DNA of 64,000 nucleotides from Lachnospiraceae bacterium. Its GTDB lineage: Bacteria; Bacillota; Clostridia; Lachnospirales; Lachnospiraceae. Of the stretch, positions 54,624-63,094 are shown in pieces. The position numbers were made by a program, and so were the translations under genes. The DNA lies in assembly GCA_017503735.1 (NCBI GenBank), contig JAFVSN010000053.1, forward strand, positions 49,421-113,420, given 5' to 3'. The notes under the pieces were generated by a model. It saw only the letters and a list, made by a program, of their open reading frames with translations. It was not told the origin of the DNA and did not search any database. Position 1 is the first letter of the stretch. The number at the start of each line of letters is the position of its first letter.

Positions 54624-56711
54624 ATGGATGTAAGTCAGTATTTGGAAATATTTATTGATGAAACAAGAGAGCATTTACAAAGCTTAAATGAGCAGATTCT
54701 TGTATTGGAACGTGAACCGGAAAACGTAGATACGATTAATGAGATTTTCCGTGCGGCACATTCCTTAAAAGGTATGGCCGGCACCATGGGATATAAGAGA
54801 ATGCAACGTCTTACCCATGATATGGAAAATGTTTTTTCCGAAATTCGGAACGGAAAGATGAAAGCGTCTGCAAAACTGGTAGATGTATTATTTAAAGGCT
54901 TGGATGCATTGGAACAGTATTTAGACGTTATTGTAAATTCCGGTGACGAAGGTACGGAAGATAATGAGGATATTATTAAATCGTTAAATGATATTTTAAA
55001 CGAAGGTCTCGGGGCAAGTGCGGCACCGACGGCACCGGCAACACCGACCGCTGCAGCGGCTGTAGCCGCACCGGCAACGGAAGCGGTAGCGGACAGCGGA
55101 GTGAAGCCGATAAAGCTTGCAGAGCATGAACAGAGTGCGGTAGCGAAAGCACTTTCCGAGAATATGAATGCATTTGCAATGACGGTGTATATCCAGGAGA
55201 CCTGTATATTGAAAGCAGCAAGAGCTTTCTTAGTGTTTAAGGCACTGGAGGATCTGGGAACGGTAATTCATTCGGAACCTTCCGTTCAGGATATTGAAGA
55301 TGAACGCTTTGATTTCGATTTTTCCGTTGTTCTGTTAACCGATAAGGATGCAGAGACGGCGAAGAAGAAAGTAGAAAATGTTTCTGAAGTTAAGATGGCT
55401 TGTATAGAAGCAATTCGTGCCGAATCTTTATCTCCGGCTGCAACAACCGAGCAAAAAGTTGCAGAGGAAGCATCCGGTACCGTGCAGAAGGAAGCAACGG
55501 CGCAGGCTGCTGCTGCCCAGCCGCAGAAGAGTGCAACTACCAGTAAGCCGGTAGTGAATCGTTCGGTTCGAGTAGATATTGATAAGCTGGATGATTTGAT
55601 GAATCTTGTCAGTGAGTTAATCATTGCAAAGAACGGTTTGGTTTCCATTAATTCCGCAGATGTTACGGGACTTCGCGAAAGCGGTTTTAATGAACAAATC
55701 GAATATTTGGAGCGTATTACTACGAACTTGCATCAGTCCGTTATGAAAACGCGAATGGTGCCGATTGAGAATGTAGTGAGCCGTTTCCCTCGTATGATCC
55801 GGGATATCAGTAAAAAGTTAGATAAGAAGATGGAATTATATATGTCCGGTGAAGAAACCGAACTCGATCGTACCGTTATCGATGAAATCGGTGATCCGCT
55901 TATGCATATGTTACGTAATGCCGCAGACCACGGTTTGGAGTCCAACGAGGAACGTATTAAGGCCGGAAAGCCTGAGGTCGGCTCCATTTTCTTAAATGCA
56001 TATCAGGATGGTAACAACGTTGTTATCGAAGTAAGAGATGACGGTAAGGGCGTTGATGTTGAAAAGATTAAGAAAAAGGCAATCGAAAAAGGTGCGATTA
56101 CAGCAGAACAGGCCGCAACAATGACGGAAAAAGAAGCCATTGACTTGTTGTTCCGTCCGAGTTTCTCCACCGCAGAACAGATTTCCGATTTATCCGGAAG
56201 AGGTGTTGGCCTTGATGTAGTTAAGTCTAAGATTGAAGCCCTCGGCGGTGATGTAGAAGCGAAGACAGTGCTCGGTTCCGGAACTACCTTTATTGTGCGT
56301 TTGCCGCTTACACTTGCAATCATTCAGGCACTGATGGTAGAACTGGGTCAGGAAAAGTATGCGATTCCGTTAGGAAGCATTCAGACCATCGAGGATGTAT
56401 TGCCGTCGGATATTAAGTATGTACAGACGAAGGAAGTAATTCATCTTCGTGGCAATGTGATTCCGTTAATTCGTTTACGGAATGTACTTGACATTGAACC
56501 GGATGATTTTGCTCCGGAAAGCCTGACAGTGGTTATTGTTGCTAAGGGAGACCGCCTTGCCGGTCTTGTGGTAGACAACTTGATCGGTCAGCAGGAGATC
56601 GTTATTAAGTCCATTGGTAAATACATAAATAACAACAAGATGATTGGTGGCGCAACAATCCTTGGTGATGGTGAAGTCGCATTGATTCTTGATGCGAATG
56701 CAATAGTCTAG
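54624..56711 (+). CDS. cheA: Chemotaxis histidine kinase CheA
   Basis: A 695-residue kinase. P1 carries phosphorylated His 46 in A-A-H-S-L-K-G. A linker rich in Ala/Pro/Thr (about residues 132-155) leads to P2 (CheY/CheB docking). A second low-complexity linker around 275-310 precedes P3 dimerisation, P4 ATPase (H-M-L-R-N-A-A-D-H-G, D-D-G-K-G, G-R-G-V-G-L-D-V) and P5 (CheW-like). It starts one base after cheB at ATG 54624. cheW follows after 11 bases. Confidence 0.97.
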   Translation: MDVSQYLEIFIDETREHLQSLNEQILVLEREPENVDTINEIFRAAHSLKGMAGTMGYKRMQRLTHDMENVFSEIRNGKMKASAKLVDVLFKGLDALEQYLDVIVNSGDEGTEDNEDIIKSLNDILNEGLGASAAPTAPATPTAAAAVAAPATEAVADSGVKPIKLAEHEQSAVAKALSENMNAFAMTVYIQETCILKAARAFLVFKALEDLGTVIHSEPSVQDIEDERFDFDFSVVLLTDKDAETAKKKVENVSEVKMACIEAIRAESLSPAATTEQKVAEEASGTVQKEATAQAAAAQPQKSATTSKPVVNRSVRVDIDKLDDLMNLVSELIIAKNGLVSINSADVTGLRESGFNEQIEYLERITTNLHQSVMKTRMVPIENVVSRFPRMIRDISKKLDKKMELYMSGEETELDRTVIDEIGDPLMHMLRNAADHGLESNEERIKAGKPEVGSIFLNAYQDGNNVVIEVRDDGKGVDVEKIKKKAIEKGAITAEQAATMTEKEAIDLLFRPSFSTAEQISDLSGRGVGLDVVKSKIEALGGDVEAKTVLGSGTTFIVRLPLTLAIIQALMVELGQEKYAIPLGSIQTIEDVLPSDIKYVQTKEVIHLRGNVIPLIRLRNVLDIEPDDFAPESLTVVIVAKGDRLAGLVVDNLIGQQEIVIKSIGKYINNNKMIGGATILGDGEVALILDANAIV

Positions 56712-56722
56712 GAGGTGCCGAT

Positions 56723-57184
56723 ATGACAGAAACAATTTCAAGTAAAGAAGCAAAGCAATATATTGTAGTGAAGCTTGGAAATGAACAATACGGCATTGAT
56801 ATCCAGTATGTGGATAATATTGTCCGGATGCAGAAAATTACCCGTGTACCGAAAGCACAGGAGTATTTTAACGGTGTAATTAATCTGCGTGGTGAAATCG
56901 TACCGGTTATGAGCCTTCGTGTGAAGTTTGAACTGGATGCGGATGAGTTTACCGGAAAAACCCGTATTTTGATTTTGAAGTTTGAGCCACAGTCTGCAGT
57001 CGGAGTGATTGTAGATGAGGTCAGAGAAGTTGTTACGCTGGATGCGGATGCCATTGAGAAAGTAAGTTATGATCCGAATGATGAAAAATCCTTGTATTTG
57101 TCCGGAATCGGAAAGCATAACGACAGTTTGATTTCTCTGTTGAACATTGCGGGAATTATTGTAGAAAAAGAAAAAGAAGCATAA
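56723..57184 (+). CDS. cheW: Chemotaxis adaptor CheW
   Basis: A 153-residue SH3-like adaptor linking CheA to receptors. Family features are the Q-Y-G-I-D-I-Q-Y-V segment, V-I-N-L-R-G-E-I-V-P-V, and the G-V-I-V-D-E-V-R-E-V block. AGGAGG precedes ATG 56723. A perfect 12-base hairpin follows before cheC. Confidence 0.96.
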   Translation: MTETISSKEAKQYIVVKLGNEQYGIDIQYVDNIVRMQKITRVPKAQEYFNGVINLRGEIVPVMSLRVKFELDADEFTGKTRILILKFEPQSAVGVIVDEVREVVTLDADAIEKVSYDPNDEKSLYLSGIGKHNDSLISLLNIAGIIVEKEKEA

Positions 57185-57192
57185 GTAATTAT

Positions 57193-57226
57193 CCAAGGAA
57201 GAAGTCAGGGGTGGCTTCTTCCTTGG
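57193..57226 (+). promoter_or_regulatory. Intra-operon hairpin between cheW and cheC
   Basis: CCAAGGAAGAAG (57193-57204) and its exact complement (57215-57226) enclose a 10-base loop. TGTGTTTG follows, a poor T tract. It could reduce read-through into cheC or stabilise an upstream RNA end. Confidence 0.65.
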
Positions 57227-57249
57227 TGTGTTTGAAACGGGAGGAAGGT

Positions 57250-57867
57250 ATGGCAAAACTGGAATTAGAAACAATGGATGTCGTACAATATGATGTATTA
57301 AAAGAAATCGGAAATATCGGTGCCGGAAATGCAACAACGGCTCTGGCAACCATGCTTCAGGTAAAAGTTGATATGAAAGTTCCGAAAGTTGCTTTGCTTG
57401 ATTTTCAGGAACTTCCTGAAATTTTAGGCGGTGCAGAAAATATTATTGTCGGCATTTTACTTACATTAAGCGGAAATATTGACGGCATGATGATGTTTAT
57501 TTTGGAACGAGATGCGGCCCATTCCATGGTGAATATGCTGATGGGACAGGATGTTCCGTTGGATGCGGAGTTTTCGGAAATGGAAGCTTCTGCGTTACAG
57601 GAAATCGGAAATATTATTACGGGAGCTTATTTGTCCTCCTTGTCCAATTTGACGAATATGTCAATCAATGCAAGTATTCCATATATTGCAATCGATATGG
57701 CGGGCGCGATTTTAAGTGTCCCGGCAATCGAATTCGGAAAAATCGGTGATAAGGCACTTTTAATACAAACAGAATTCGGAGAAAAAGATACGCAGGTAAA
57801 TGGATTTTTCATTTTGATACCTACATTAGACTCTTATAATGCAATTTTATCGTCGTTGGGCTTATAG
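57250..57867 (+). CDS. cheC: CheY-P phosphatase CheC
   Basis: A 205-residue phosphatase with both active motifs: L-K-E-I-G-N-I-G-A-G-N-A-T-T near the N-terminus and L-Q-E-I-G-N-I-I-T-G-A in the second half. In Bacillus CheC partners CheD, encoded next, for adaptation. ATG 57250 follows GGAGGAAGG; the longer frame from 57211 would begin inside the upstream hairpin. Confidence 0.95.
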   Translation: MAKLELETMDVVQYDVLKEIGNIGAGNATTALATMLQVKVDMKVPKVALLDFQELPEILGGAENIIVGILLTLSGNIDGMMMFILERDAAHSMVNMLMGQDVPLDAEFSEMEASALQEIGNIITGAYLSSLSNLTNMSINASIPYIAIDMAGAILSVPAIEFGKIGDKALLIQTEFGEKDTQVNGFFILIPTLDSYNAILSSLGL

Positions 57868-57875
57868 GAGGTATT

Positions 57876-58361
57876 ATGGGAAAGATGATTAAGGTAGGCA
57901 TGGCAGATATGAACTATTGTCATGCACCTGATGCAATTACAACATTAGGGCTTGGCTCTTGTGTCGGCGTTGTTTTGTATGATGCGAATACAAAAATTGC
58001 CGGATTAGTGCATATCATGCTGCCAGATAGTACAAAAATTAAGAATAATGAAAATTGTGCAAAATTTGCGGATACCGGAATTGATGAAATGGTTCGCCAG
58101 ATTGTGGCAGCCGGAGCGTCCAGGGCCGGATTAAAAGCGAAAATTGCAGGCGGAGCGCAGATGTTCGCGTTCAGTTCCGAGAATGATTTACTTCGTGTGG
58201 GTGCGCGTAATGTAGAAGCGGTAAAAGAAAAATTAGCATCGCTTTGTATTCCGATTATAGCGGAAGATACCGGAAATTCATACGGACGGACCATAGAGTT
58301 TTATCCGGAAACAGGCGAACTACTTATTAAAGCGGTAGGAAAGTCAATATATACAATTTAG
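57876..58361 (+). CDS. cheD: Chemoreceptor glutamine deamidase CheD
   Basis: A 161-residue deamidase that converts receptor glutamines to glutamates and binds CheC. The catalytic Cys lies in L-G-L-G-S-C-V-G-V and the His in G-L-V-H-I-M-L-P. AGGAGG precedes ATG 57876, eight bases after cheC. Confidence 0.96.
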   Translation: MGKMIKVGMADMNYCHAPDAITTLGLGSCVGVVLYDANTKIAGLVHIMLPDSTKIKNNENCAKFADTGIDEMVRQIVAAGASRAGLKAKIAGGAQMFAFSSENDLLRVGARNVEAVKEKLASLCIPIIAEDTGNSYGRTIEFYPETGELLIKAVGKSIYTI

Positions 58362-58372
58362 GAGACGGTAGG

Positions 58373-58693
58373 ATGGAAGGGAAAAATATTTCACCTATTA
58401 TTACGTTGACGGCTGCAAGTATTGCATGCGTTATTTGTATCCTTCGCGGAGCGACGTTGTATTCTACACTAAAGATTGTTTTGTTGGTTATGATTGTCTT
58501 CTATATTATAGGGCGCATCGTGCAGAAGGTTCTTGTAAAAATCGATCAGGATGCGGAAGAAGCGGCCTTGCAGCGTCAGCGGGAAGAACAGGAGTTGGCG
58601 GCAAGAGAGCTGGCAGAGGCAGAATTAAACAAGCAAAACGAAGAAAATGCAGAAGAAACTGAAGCGGGACAAGCCGTTGAAAACAAAGAGTAA
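58373..58693 (+). CDS. Small membrane protein between cheD and sigD
   Basis: A 106-residue protein, not recognised. Two hydrophobic segments (about residues 8-25 and 31-49) are followed by a long Glu/Gln/Ala-rich helix probably in the cytoplasm. It has a GACGGTAGG ribosome site, starts 11 bases after cheD and stops 30 bases before sigD, so it is clearly an operon member. Possible roles include assisting chemotaxis clusters or sigma factor activity, but nothing in the sequence shows which. Confidence 0.7.
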   Translation: MEGKNISPIITLTAASIACVICILRGATLYSTLKIVLLVMIVFYIIGRIVQKVLVKIDQDAEEAALQRQREEQELAARELAEAELNKQNEENAEETEAGQAVENKE

Positions 58694-58723
58694 GCGACAG
58701 AATAAGCAAAGACAGGAGTGCCT

Positions 58724-59488
58724 ATGAGTGCAGAGGAAAAGCTGAAGTTATGGGAATTATACAGTAAGAACAAAACTCCGGAATTGCGTGAAAAAATTAT
58801 AATTGAATATGCAAATCTTGTTAAAATCGTAGCTGGAAAGCTCGGGATATATTTAGGTTATAATGTTGAGTATGACGATTTGGTCGGATACGGGACCTTC
58901 GGACTGATTGATGCAATTGACAAATACGATTTTGACAAGGGGGTAAAGTTTGAAACATACGCCTCTTTGCGTATTCGTGGTGCAATTTTGGATCAGGTTC
59001 GAAAAATGGACTGGTTACCGCGTACGGTAAGACAGAAACAAAAGAGAATGGATGCCGCATATCAAAAGTTGGAAACAGAGAACGGAAAATTTGCGACGGA
59101 TGAAGAATTGGCGGCAGAATTGGAAATCTCTGTAGAAGAGTTAGGACAGTGGCAGGCTCAGACCAAGGCTGCCGGGGTCGTTTCGTTGGATGAATATTTA
59201 GAACAGGGAAGCGAGAACGGGATTGTCAGTGGCAGGGAAAGTGAGGAGTTTGCACAGCCGGAAAAACAAATGGAACAAAAGGCGATGAAAGAACTATTGG
59301 TACAATCGCTTGAATCTTTAACCGAGAAAGAAAAAAAGGTTGTTTTGTTATATTATTATGAGGAATTGACTTTGAAAGAAATCAGTGAAGTATTGGAAGT
59401 TTCAGAGTCAAGAATTTCGCAGTTGCATACAAAAGCAATTCAAAAACTGCGGTTGAAACTGGGAAACCAAATCGAGATGTTTTTCTAA
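58724..59488 (+). CDS. fliA: Flagellar sigma factor SigD/FliA
   Basis: A 254-residue sigma-28 type factor for late flagellar and chemotaxis genes. Region 2 includes D-L-V-G-Y-G-T-F-G-L-I-D-A-I-D-K-Y-D and F-E-T-Y-A-S-L-R-I-R-G-A-I-L-D; region 4 contains L-T-L-K-E-I-S-E-V-L-E-V-S-E-S-R-I-S-Q-L-H, the helix-turn-helix. ATG 58724 lies 6 bases from CAGGAG; GTG 58718 directly abuts that site and is rejected. Encoded near the end of the early operon, as in Bacillus, so its supply depends on full-length transcription. Its anti-sigma FlgM is not in the window. Confidence 0.97.
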   Translation: MSAEEKLKLWELYSKNKTPELREKIIIEYANLVKIVAGKLGIYLGYNVEYDDLVGYGTFGLIDAIDKYDFDKGVKFETYASLRIRGAILDQVRKMDWLPRTVRQKQKRMDAAYQKLETENGKFATDEELAAELEISVEELGQWQAQTKAAGVVSLDEYLEQGSENGIVSGRESEEFAQPEKQMEQKAMKELLVQSLESLTEKEKKVVLLYYYEELTLKEISEVLEVSESRISQLHTKAIQKLRLKLGNQIEMFF

Positions 59489-59503
59489 GAAAAGGAGTAT
59501 AAG

Positions 59504-61105
59504 ATGGCACAGAGAAACGGATATTTCCGGCTAAGTATCAGAGACAACGGAACATGGATGGTTATTTATCCGCCGCAAGAGGATGGGAAACCGGTTCGTT
59601 TTGATATGGTCGATGCTTATTTAACCAAATGGCGTATCGGTTATGATAAGAAAACATTATCGGATGCGCTCGGTACTGTAAGAGAGAAAAAGGAGTTGCG
59701 TCTGACTCCGGAAAAAATACATCCGATTGATGAGTCCTCTCTTGTATTTGTCGATACCAATCATCTGAGCGCGGAAATAACATTGTTTCCACCGACAGAA
59801 GGGGGAAAGATGTTCTCGCGTGATGAGATTATCGGAGAATTGGTTCGTGGTGGCGTAAAGTATGGGTTGGTGGAAGAACGTTTGAATGCGTTGGTGAATG
59901 AAAGAGAGTATTGTACGGCAATAGAGTTGGCAAAGGCAACGCTTCCGATTGAAGGTAAAAACGCAAAGATTACCTATCACTTTAATACGGATTTAACACT
60001 AAAGCCTAAAATGTTAGAAGACGGTTCCGTGGATTTCCATACCTTAGATACCATATGTCCGGTAAAAGCGGGCGATTTGCTTGCTGAGTTGGAACCGGCG
60101 GTTCAGGGAAGACCTGGAATTGATGTATGCGGAAAACCAATCAAACCGATGAAGGTAAACAATCTTATTCTTCGTCATGCAAATCGAATCCATCTTTCGG
60201 AAGACGGGTTGAAGATGTATTCGGATGTCAGTGGACATGTTAGTCTGGTGGACGATAAAGTTTTTGTTTCCGATACATATGAAGTGCCTGCGGATGTGGA
60301 TTCTTCTACCGGAGATGTGGTTTGTGAAGGAAATGTAGAGGTAAAAGGCAATGTCCGTACCGGATTTAAGATTGACGCCAAGGGAGATGTAATCGTACAT
60401 GGCGTTGTGGAAGGCGCGGAAATCAAAGCCGGCGGTCAGATTGTATTAATGAGAGGAATACAGGGGATGTCCCGTGGCAAACTGATTGCGCAGGGGAATA
60501 TAATTTCCAAGTTTATTGAAAGTGCGGAAGTGATTTCCCGTTACGGCTATGTACATTCCGAAGCAATTATGCACAGTCAGGTTTCCGCAAAGACAGATGT
60601 AATTGTCGGAGGGAAAAAGGGATTTATCAGTGGCGGAAGTACCAGATGCGGTCAATTGATTGAAGCAAAAACAGTAGGCTCCAACATGGGAACCAACACG
60701 TTGTTAGAAGTAGGTATCGATCCGACGGTGGCGGAAGAATATCGAAGATTGGAAAAAATGATTCCGGAGTTAGAGGTAGAAAAAGAAAGTTGCGTTCAGA
60801 ATATTGTTCTTCTGGCAAAGAAAATAAAGCAGGGAGAACAACTACCGGTAGACAAATTATTGTTGTTTAAACAATCTCAAAAGCGTGTAACCGAGATTGA
60901 GAAACAAATTGAAGAAATCGATCAACGTCTGGATGAATTACAGGATGATATGGAGATGAAAGAAAACGGAATGATCCGGGTATCTCAGACAGCATATTCC
61001 GGGTGCAAAATTACCATATCCGGAGCGGTATATTATGTGAAGACGGAATTATCGCATGCCAGATTTGTGAAAGAACGCGGTGACGTAAAGATTGATGCAT
61101 ATTAA
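59504..61105 (+). CDS. fapA: FapA-family protein (DUF342)
   Basis: A 533-residue protein. It has an N-terminal variable region, the FapA/DUF342 beta-helical core (about residues 160-420), with V-K-A-G-D-L-L-A-E-L-E-P-A-V-Q-G-R-P-G and V-C-E-G-N-V-E-V-K-G-N-V, then a coiled coil (about 420-490) and a short tail. Vibrio FapA helps polar flagellar assembly; in Clostridia the gene commonly sits in fla clusters. AAAAGGAG precedes ATG 59504. Confidence 0.9.
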   Translation: MAQRNGYFRLSIRDNGTWMVIYPPQEDGKPVRFDMVDAYLTKWRIGYDKKTLSDALGTVREKKELRLTPEKIHPIDESSLVFVDTNHLSAEITLFPPTEGGKMFSRDEIIGELVRGGVKYGLVEERLNALVNEREYCTAIELAKATLPIEGKNAKITYHFNTDLTLKPKMLEDGSVDFHTLDTICPVKAGDLLAELEPAVQGRPGIDVCGKPIKPMKVNNLILRHANRIHLSEDGLKMYSDVSGHVSLVDDKVFVSDTYEVPADVDSSTGDVVCEGNVEVKGNVRTGFKIDAKGDVIVHGVVEGAEIKAGGQIVLMRGIQGMSRGKLIAQGNIISKFIESAEVISRYGYVHSEAIMHSQVSAKTDVIVGGKKGFISGGSTRCGQLIEAKTVGSNMGTNTLLEVGIDPTVAEEYRRLEKMIPELEVEKESCVQNIVLLAKKIKQGEQLPVDKLLLFKQSQKRVTEIEKQIEEIDQRLDELQDDMEMKENGMIRVSQTAYSGCKITISGAVYYVKTELSHARFVKERGDVKIDAY

Positions 61106-61108
61106 GAT

Positions 61109-61136
61109 AAAAAGTCCGGTAAGTGCCGGACTTTTT
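61109..61136 (+). terminator. Intra-operon terminator after fapA
   Basis: AAAAAGTCCGG (61109-61119) and its exact complement (61126-61136) form an 11-base stem with five terminal T residues. It sits 19 bases before the next start, so genes downstream may be expressed at a reduced level. Confidence 0.75.
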
Positions 61137-61155
61137 AAAGGAAGGAGGAAACGGT

Positions 61156-61470
61156 TTGCCGATTACAAGATTGGATATGATTTCCATGGCACCGAAAACC
61201 CAGGAAGCAGGTACATATAAACAACAGGAAGTACAGCATCCGTCAACGCAACAGCATAATATTGCAGGAACAGTACAACAACAGGCCCGTCAGCAGGAAA
61301 CACAAACCGTTCGCTCCAATAAGACTGAAAACGAAGAGCAGAAATATGATGCGAAGGAGCGGGGGAAAGGTGCTTACGGCGGTTCTTCCGGACAACGAAA
61401 AGAGCAGGAAAAGAAGGAAGAAGAACAGCGCATGAGAATGCGCGGAAGTACATTTGATATTACGGTATGA
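61156..61470 (+). CDS. Small Gln/Lys-rich hypothetical protein of the fla operon
   Basis: A 104-residue protein with N-terminus M-P-I-T-R-L-D-M-I, then a disordered Gln/Thr-rich and then Glu/Lys-rich region, ending R-G-S-T-F-D-I-T-V. The start is TTG 61156, after GGAAGGAGG; the longer frame to 61123 begins inside the terminator. Similar short proteins with an M-P-I-x-x-L-D start occur beside sigD in Clostridia, but no function is known. Confidence 0.65.
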   Translation: MPITRLDMISMAPKTQEAGTYKQQEVQHPSTQQHNIAGTVQQQARQQETQTVRSNKTENEEQKYDAKERGKGAYGGSSGQRKEQEKKEEEQRMRMRGSTFDITV

Positions 61471-61489
61471 TACAGAAAAGAGGATGTAG

Positions 61490-62215
61490 ATGGAACCGAT
61501 TACAATCATAATGATTCTTTTAGGCATTGCTTTGTTAATTGCCAGTTGCTTTATGCATAAGGAAGAAACGGTGGAAACAAATTATGATGAGTTGATAAAG
61601 CGTTTGGCCAAGAGAGAACTGACCGGTGAAGAAATTGAACGTTTGCGTCAGGAAGTTGACCGGATTGTGTCCGAAAAGACCGAAGAAGTTATTTTGAAAA
61701 CAGATGACTATTTAAGTCAGGTGGCAAATGAAAAAATAATGTCGGTAGATGAGTTCTCAAAACAGATTCTGGAGCGTCTGGATAAAAACAATTCAGATGT
61801 GATGTTTCTCTATAATATGGTAACAGAAACCAAGGAAGAATTGAAAACAGAAATTGCAAATGCAAAAAAAGCAAAAGACGCTTTGGAAAAAGCAACAGAG
61901 AAGAGAACGGACGGAACGGTAACATCGATTGAGAAAAAACAGGAAGAACGTGCTAAAGTTCCGGTGCAGAAGATGGAAAGAAGCAAGCCGTCTGTTGCGA
62001 AGAAAGACGGAAAAGAAGAAAGGAAACCGGATGATATTGCAGCGTTGTTGGCTGCCACAATGGCGATGGAACCGGATACGGGAGGAGAAGGGGATTTGCC
62101 AAAGGAAAAGATACTTGCGTTGTATAAACAGGGAAAAAGTATCCGTGAAATTTCACGAGAACTGGGAATGGGACAAGGCGAAGTGAAATTGGTTATTGAT
62201 CTGTACGGAATGTAA
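61490..62215 (+). CDS. SwrB-like / DUF6115 protein
   Basis: A 241-residue protein with an N-terminal helix (about residues 3-20), a coiled-coil cytoplasmic part, a charged low-complexity region, and a C-terminal block K-I-L-A-L-Y-K-Q-G-K-S-I-R-E-I-S-R-E-L-G that resembles a helix-turn-helix and the C-terminus of SwrB. In Bacillus SwrB is encoded directly after sigD and activates export-apparatus function. Placement and shape support that link; the middle is not conserved. AAAGAGGATG precedes ATG 61490. Confidence 0.75.
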   Translation: MEPITIIMILLGIALLIASCFMHKEETVETNYDELIKRLAKRELTGEEIERLRQEVDRIVSEKTEEVILKTDDYLSQVANEKIMSVDEFSKQILERLDKNNSDVMFLYNMVTETKEELKTEIANAKKAKDALEKATEKRTDGTVTSIEKKQEERAKVPVQKMERSKPSVAKKDGKEERKPDDIAALLAATMAMEPDTGGEGDLPKEKILALYKQGKSIREISRELGMGQGEVKLVIDLYGM

Positions 62216-62233
62216 GATAAAGGATGGATTACC

Positions 62234-62851
62234 ATGAAGAAAAAATATTATATGCGTGGCTTGGGAATCGGTATCATTGTAACTGCGATTCTGTTTACGA
62301 TTGCATTTCCGAAGCAGGATGCGACGATGACAGATGATGAAGTGATAGCAAGAGCGCAAGAATTGGGGTATACCAAGCAAACAAGCGGTGTAACTGCGGA
62401 TGACATAAATAAAATCAAAGAAAACGATTCAAAAACCCCCACAACAGAGGATGCGTTAGAAGAAACCCCTGTGCCGACACCGGAGGATACACCGGAACCG
62501 ACTCCGGAATCAACACCGGAACCGACTCCGGAAGCACCGGAACCGCCGGTTTCGCCGGAAGCGCCGACTCCGACAGTGAAAGAACCGGAAAAAACGCCGT
62601 CTCCGAGTCCGACTGCTACATCGGCACCGACTGAAAAACCGGTAAAAACAGAGTATAAAATAAAAGTAGAGAAAGGGATGTCTGCCTCCATGGTGGCACA
62701 GAAGTTGGAAGAAGCCGGGGCCATAGAAGATGCGGACGTACTTATTTCTTATATTATTAAGGAAAAGATGGCGGATTACATTAATATCGGAACCTTTACG
62801 ATCCCGAAGGGAGCAAGTAATAAGGAAATTGTAGACATACTTACAAAATAG
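62234..62851 (+). CDS. Membrane-anchored protein with Pro-rich repeat and MltG-N-terminal-like domain
   Basis: A 205-residue protein with one N-terminal helix (about 7-22), a Thr/Pro/Glu-rich spacer (about 70-135) built of P-T-P-E-x repeats, and a C-terminal 65-residue region K-I-K-V-E-K-G-M-S-A-S-M-V-A-Q-K-L-E-E-A-G-type that resembles the LysM-like N-domain of endolytic transglycosylase MltG/YceG; the catalytic domain is absent. It may bind peptidoglycan outside the membrane. AAAGGATGG precedes ATG 62234. Last gene of the operon before the terminator. Confidence 0.7.
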   Translation: MKKKYYMRGLGIGIIVTAILFTIAFPKQDATMTDDEVIARAQELGYTKQTSGVTADDINKIKENDSKTPTTEDALEETPVPTPEDTPEPTPESTPEPTPEAPEPPVSPEAPTPTVKEPEKTPSPSPTATSAPTEKPVKTEYKIKVEKGMSASMVAQKLEEAGAIEDADVLISYIIKEKMADYINIGTFTIPKGASNKEIVDILTK

Positions 62852-62910
62852 TAGAGCTTAGATACAAAATGAAATGAACGGAATGAGATTGATTCGTTCG
62901 TTTTTACGAA

Positions 62911-62949
62911 AAAAAGGCAGGAACTTTGGAAAAAAGTGCTTGCCTTTTT
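62911..62949 (+). terminator. Terminator of the fla/che operon
   Basis: AAAAAGGCA (62911-62919) pairs with TGCCTTTTT (62941-62949), and ACTTT (62923-62927) with AAAGT (62933-62937) inside. The 3' T run completes it. The arm also contains the rpsB -35. Confidence 0.85.
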
Positions 62950-62968
62950 GCTTTGTTTATGATAAAAT
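62940..62968 (+). promoter_or_regulatory. rpsB-tsf promoter overlapping the fla/che terminator
   Basis: TTGCCT (62940-62945) and TAAAAT (62963-62968) are 17 bases apart. Transcription would start near 62975, leaving a leader of about 120 bases. Confidence 0.55.
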
Positions 62969-62974
62969 GACAAA

Positions 62975-63094
62975 CGGTGCAGTCGGCGTAGGCCGAAATA
63001 AGCATGTGTGTGGACTCACGGCAGGGTGCCGTTTGCTCGCGGTTTGCCGAGGACTGAGGCACACAGAAGAATAAAACCAAATGGAGGTAGTATC
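62975..63094 (+). ncRNA. Structured 5' leader of rpsB, possible autoregulatory element
   Basis: The stretch holds a perfect hairpin TCGGC-GTAG-GCCGA (62983-62996), then GTGTG (63006-63010) that can pair with CACAC (63060-63064), enclosing CGGC-AGGGT-GCCG (63019-63031) and a smaller CGG/CCG stem (63040-63049). GC content is well above its surroundings. Leaders of ribosomal protein genes often bind the encoded protein; that this one binds S2 is inference. An open frame runs through it in phase with rpsB but lacks a ribosome site. Confidence 0.5.

Noticed and set aside
62480-62640. Proline/threonine codon repeats as a satellite or CRISPR-like array
   Set aside because: The short imperfect repeats are in frame and encode a P-T-P-E-x spacer; there are no unique spacers between conserved repeats.
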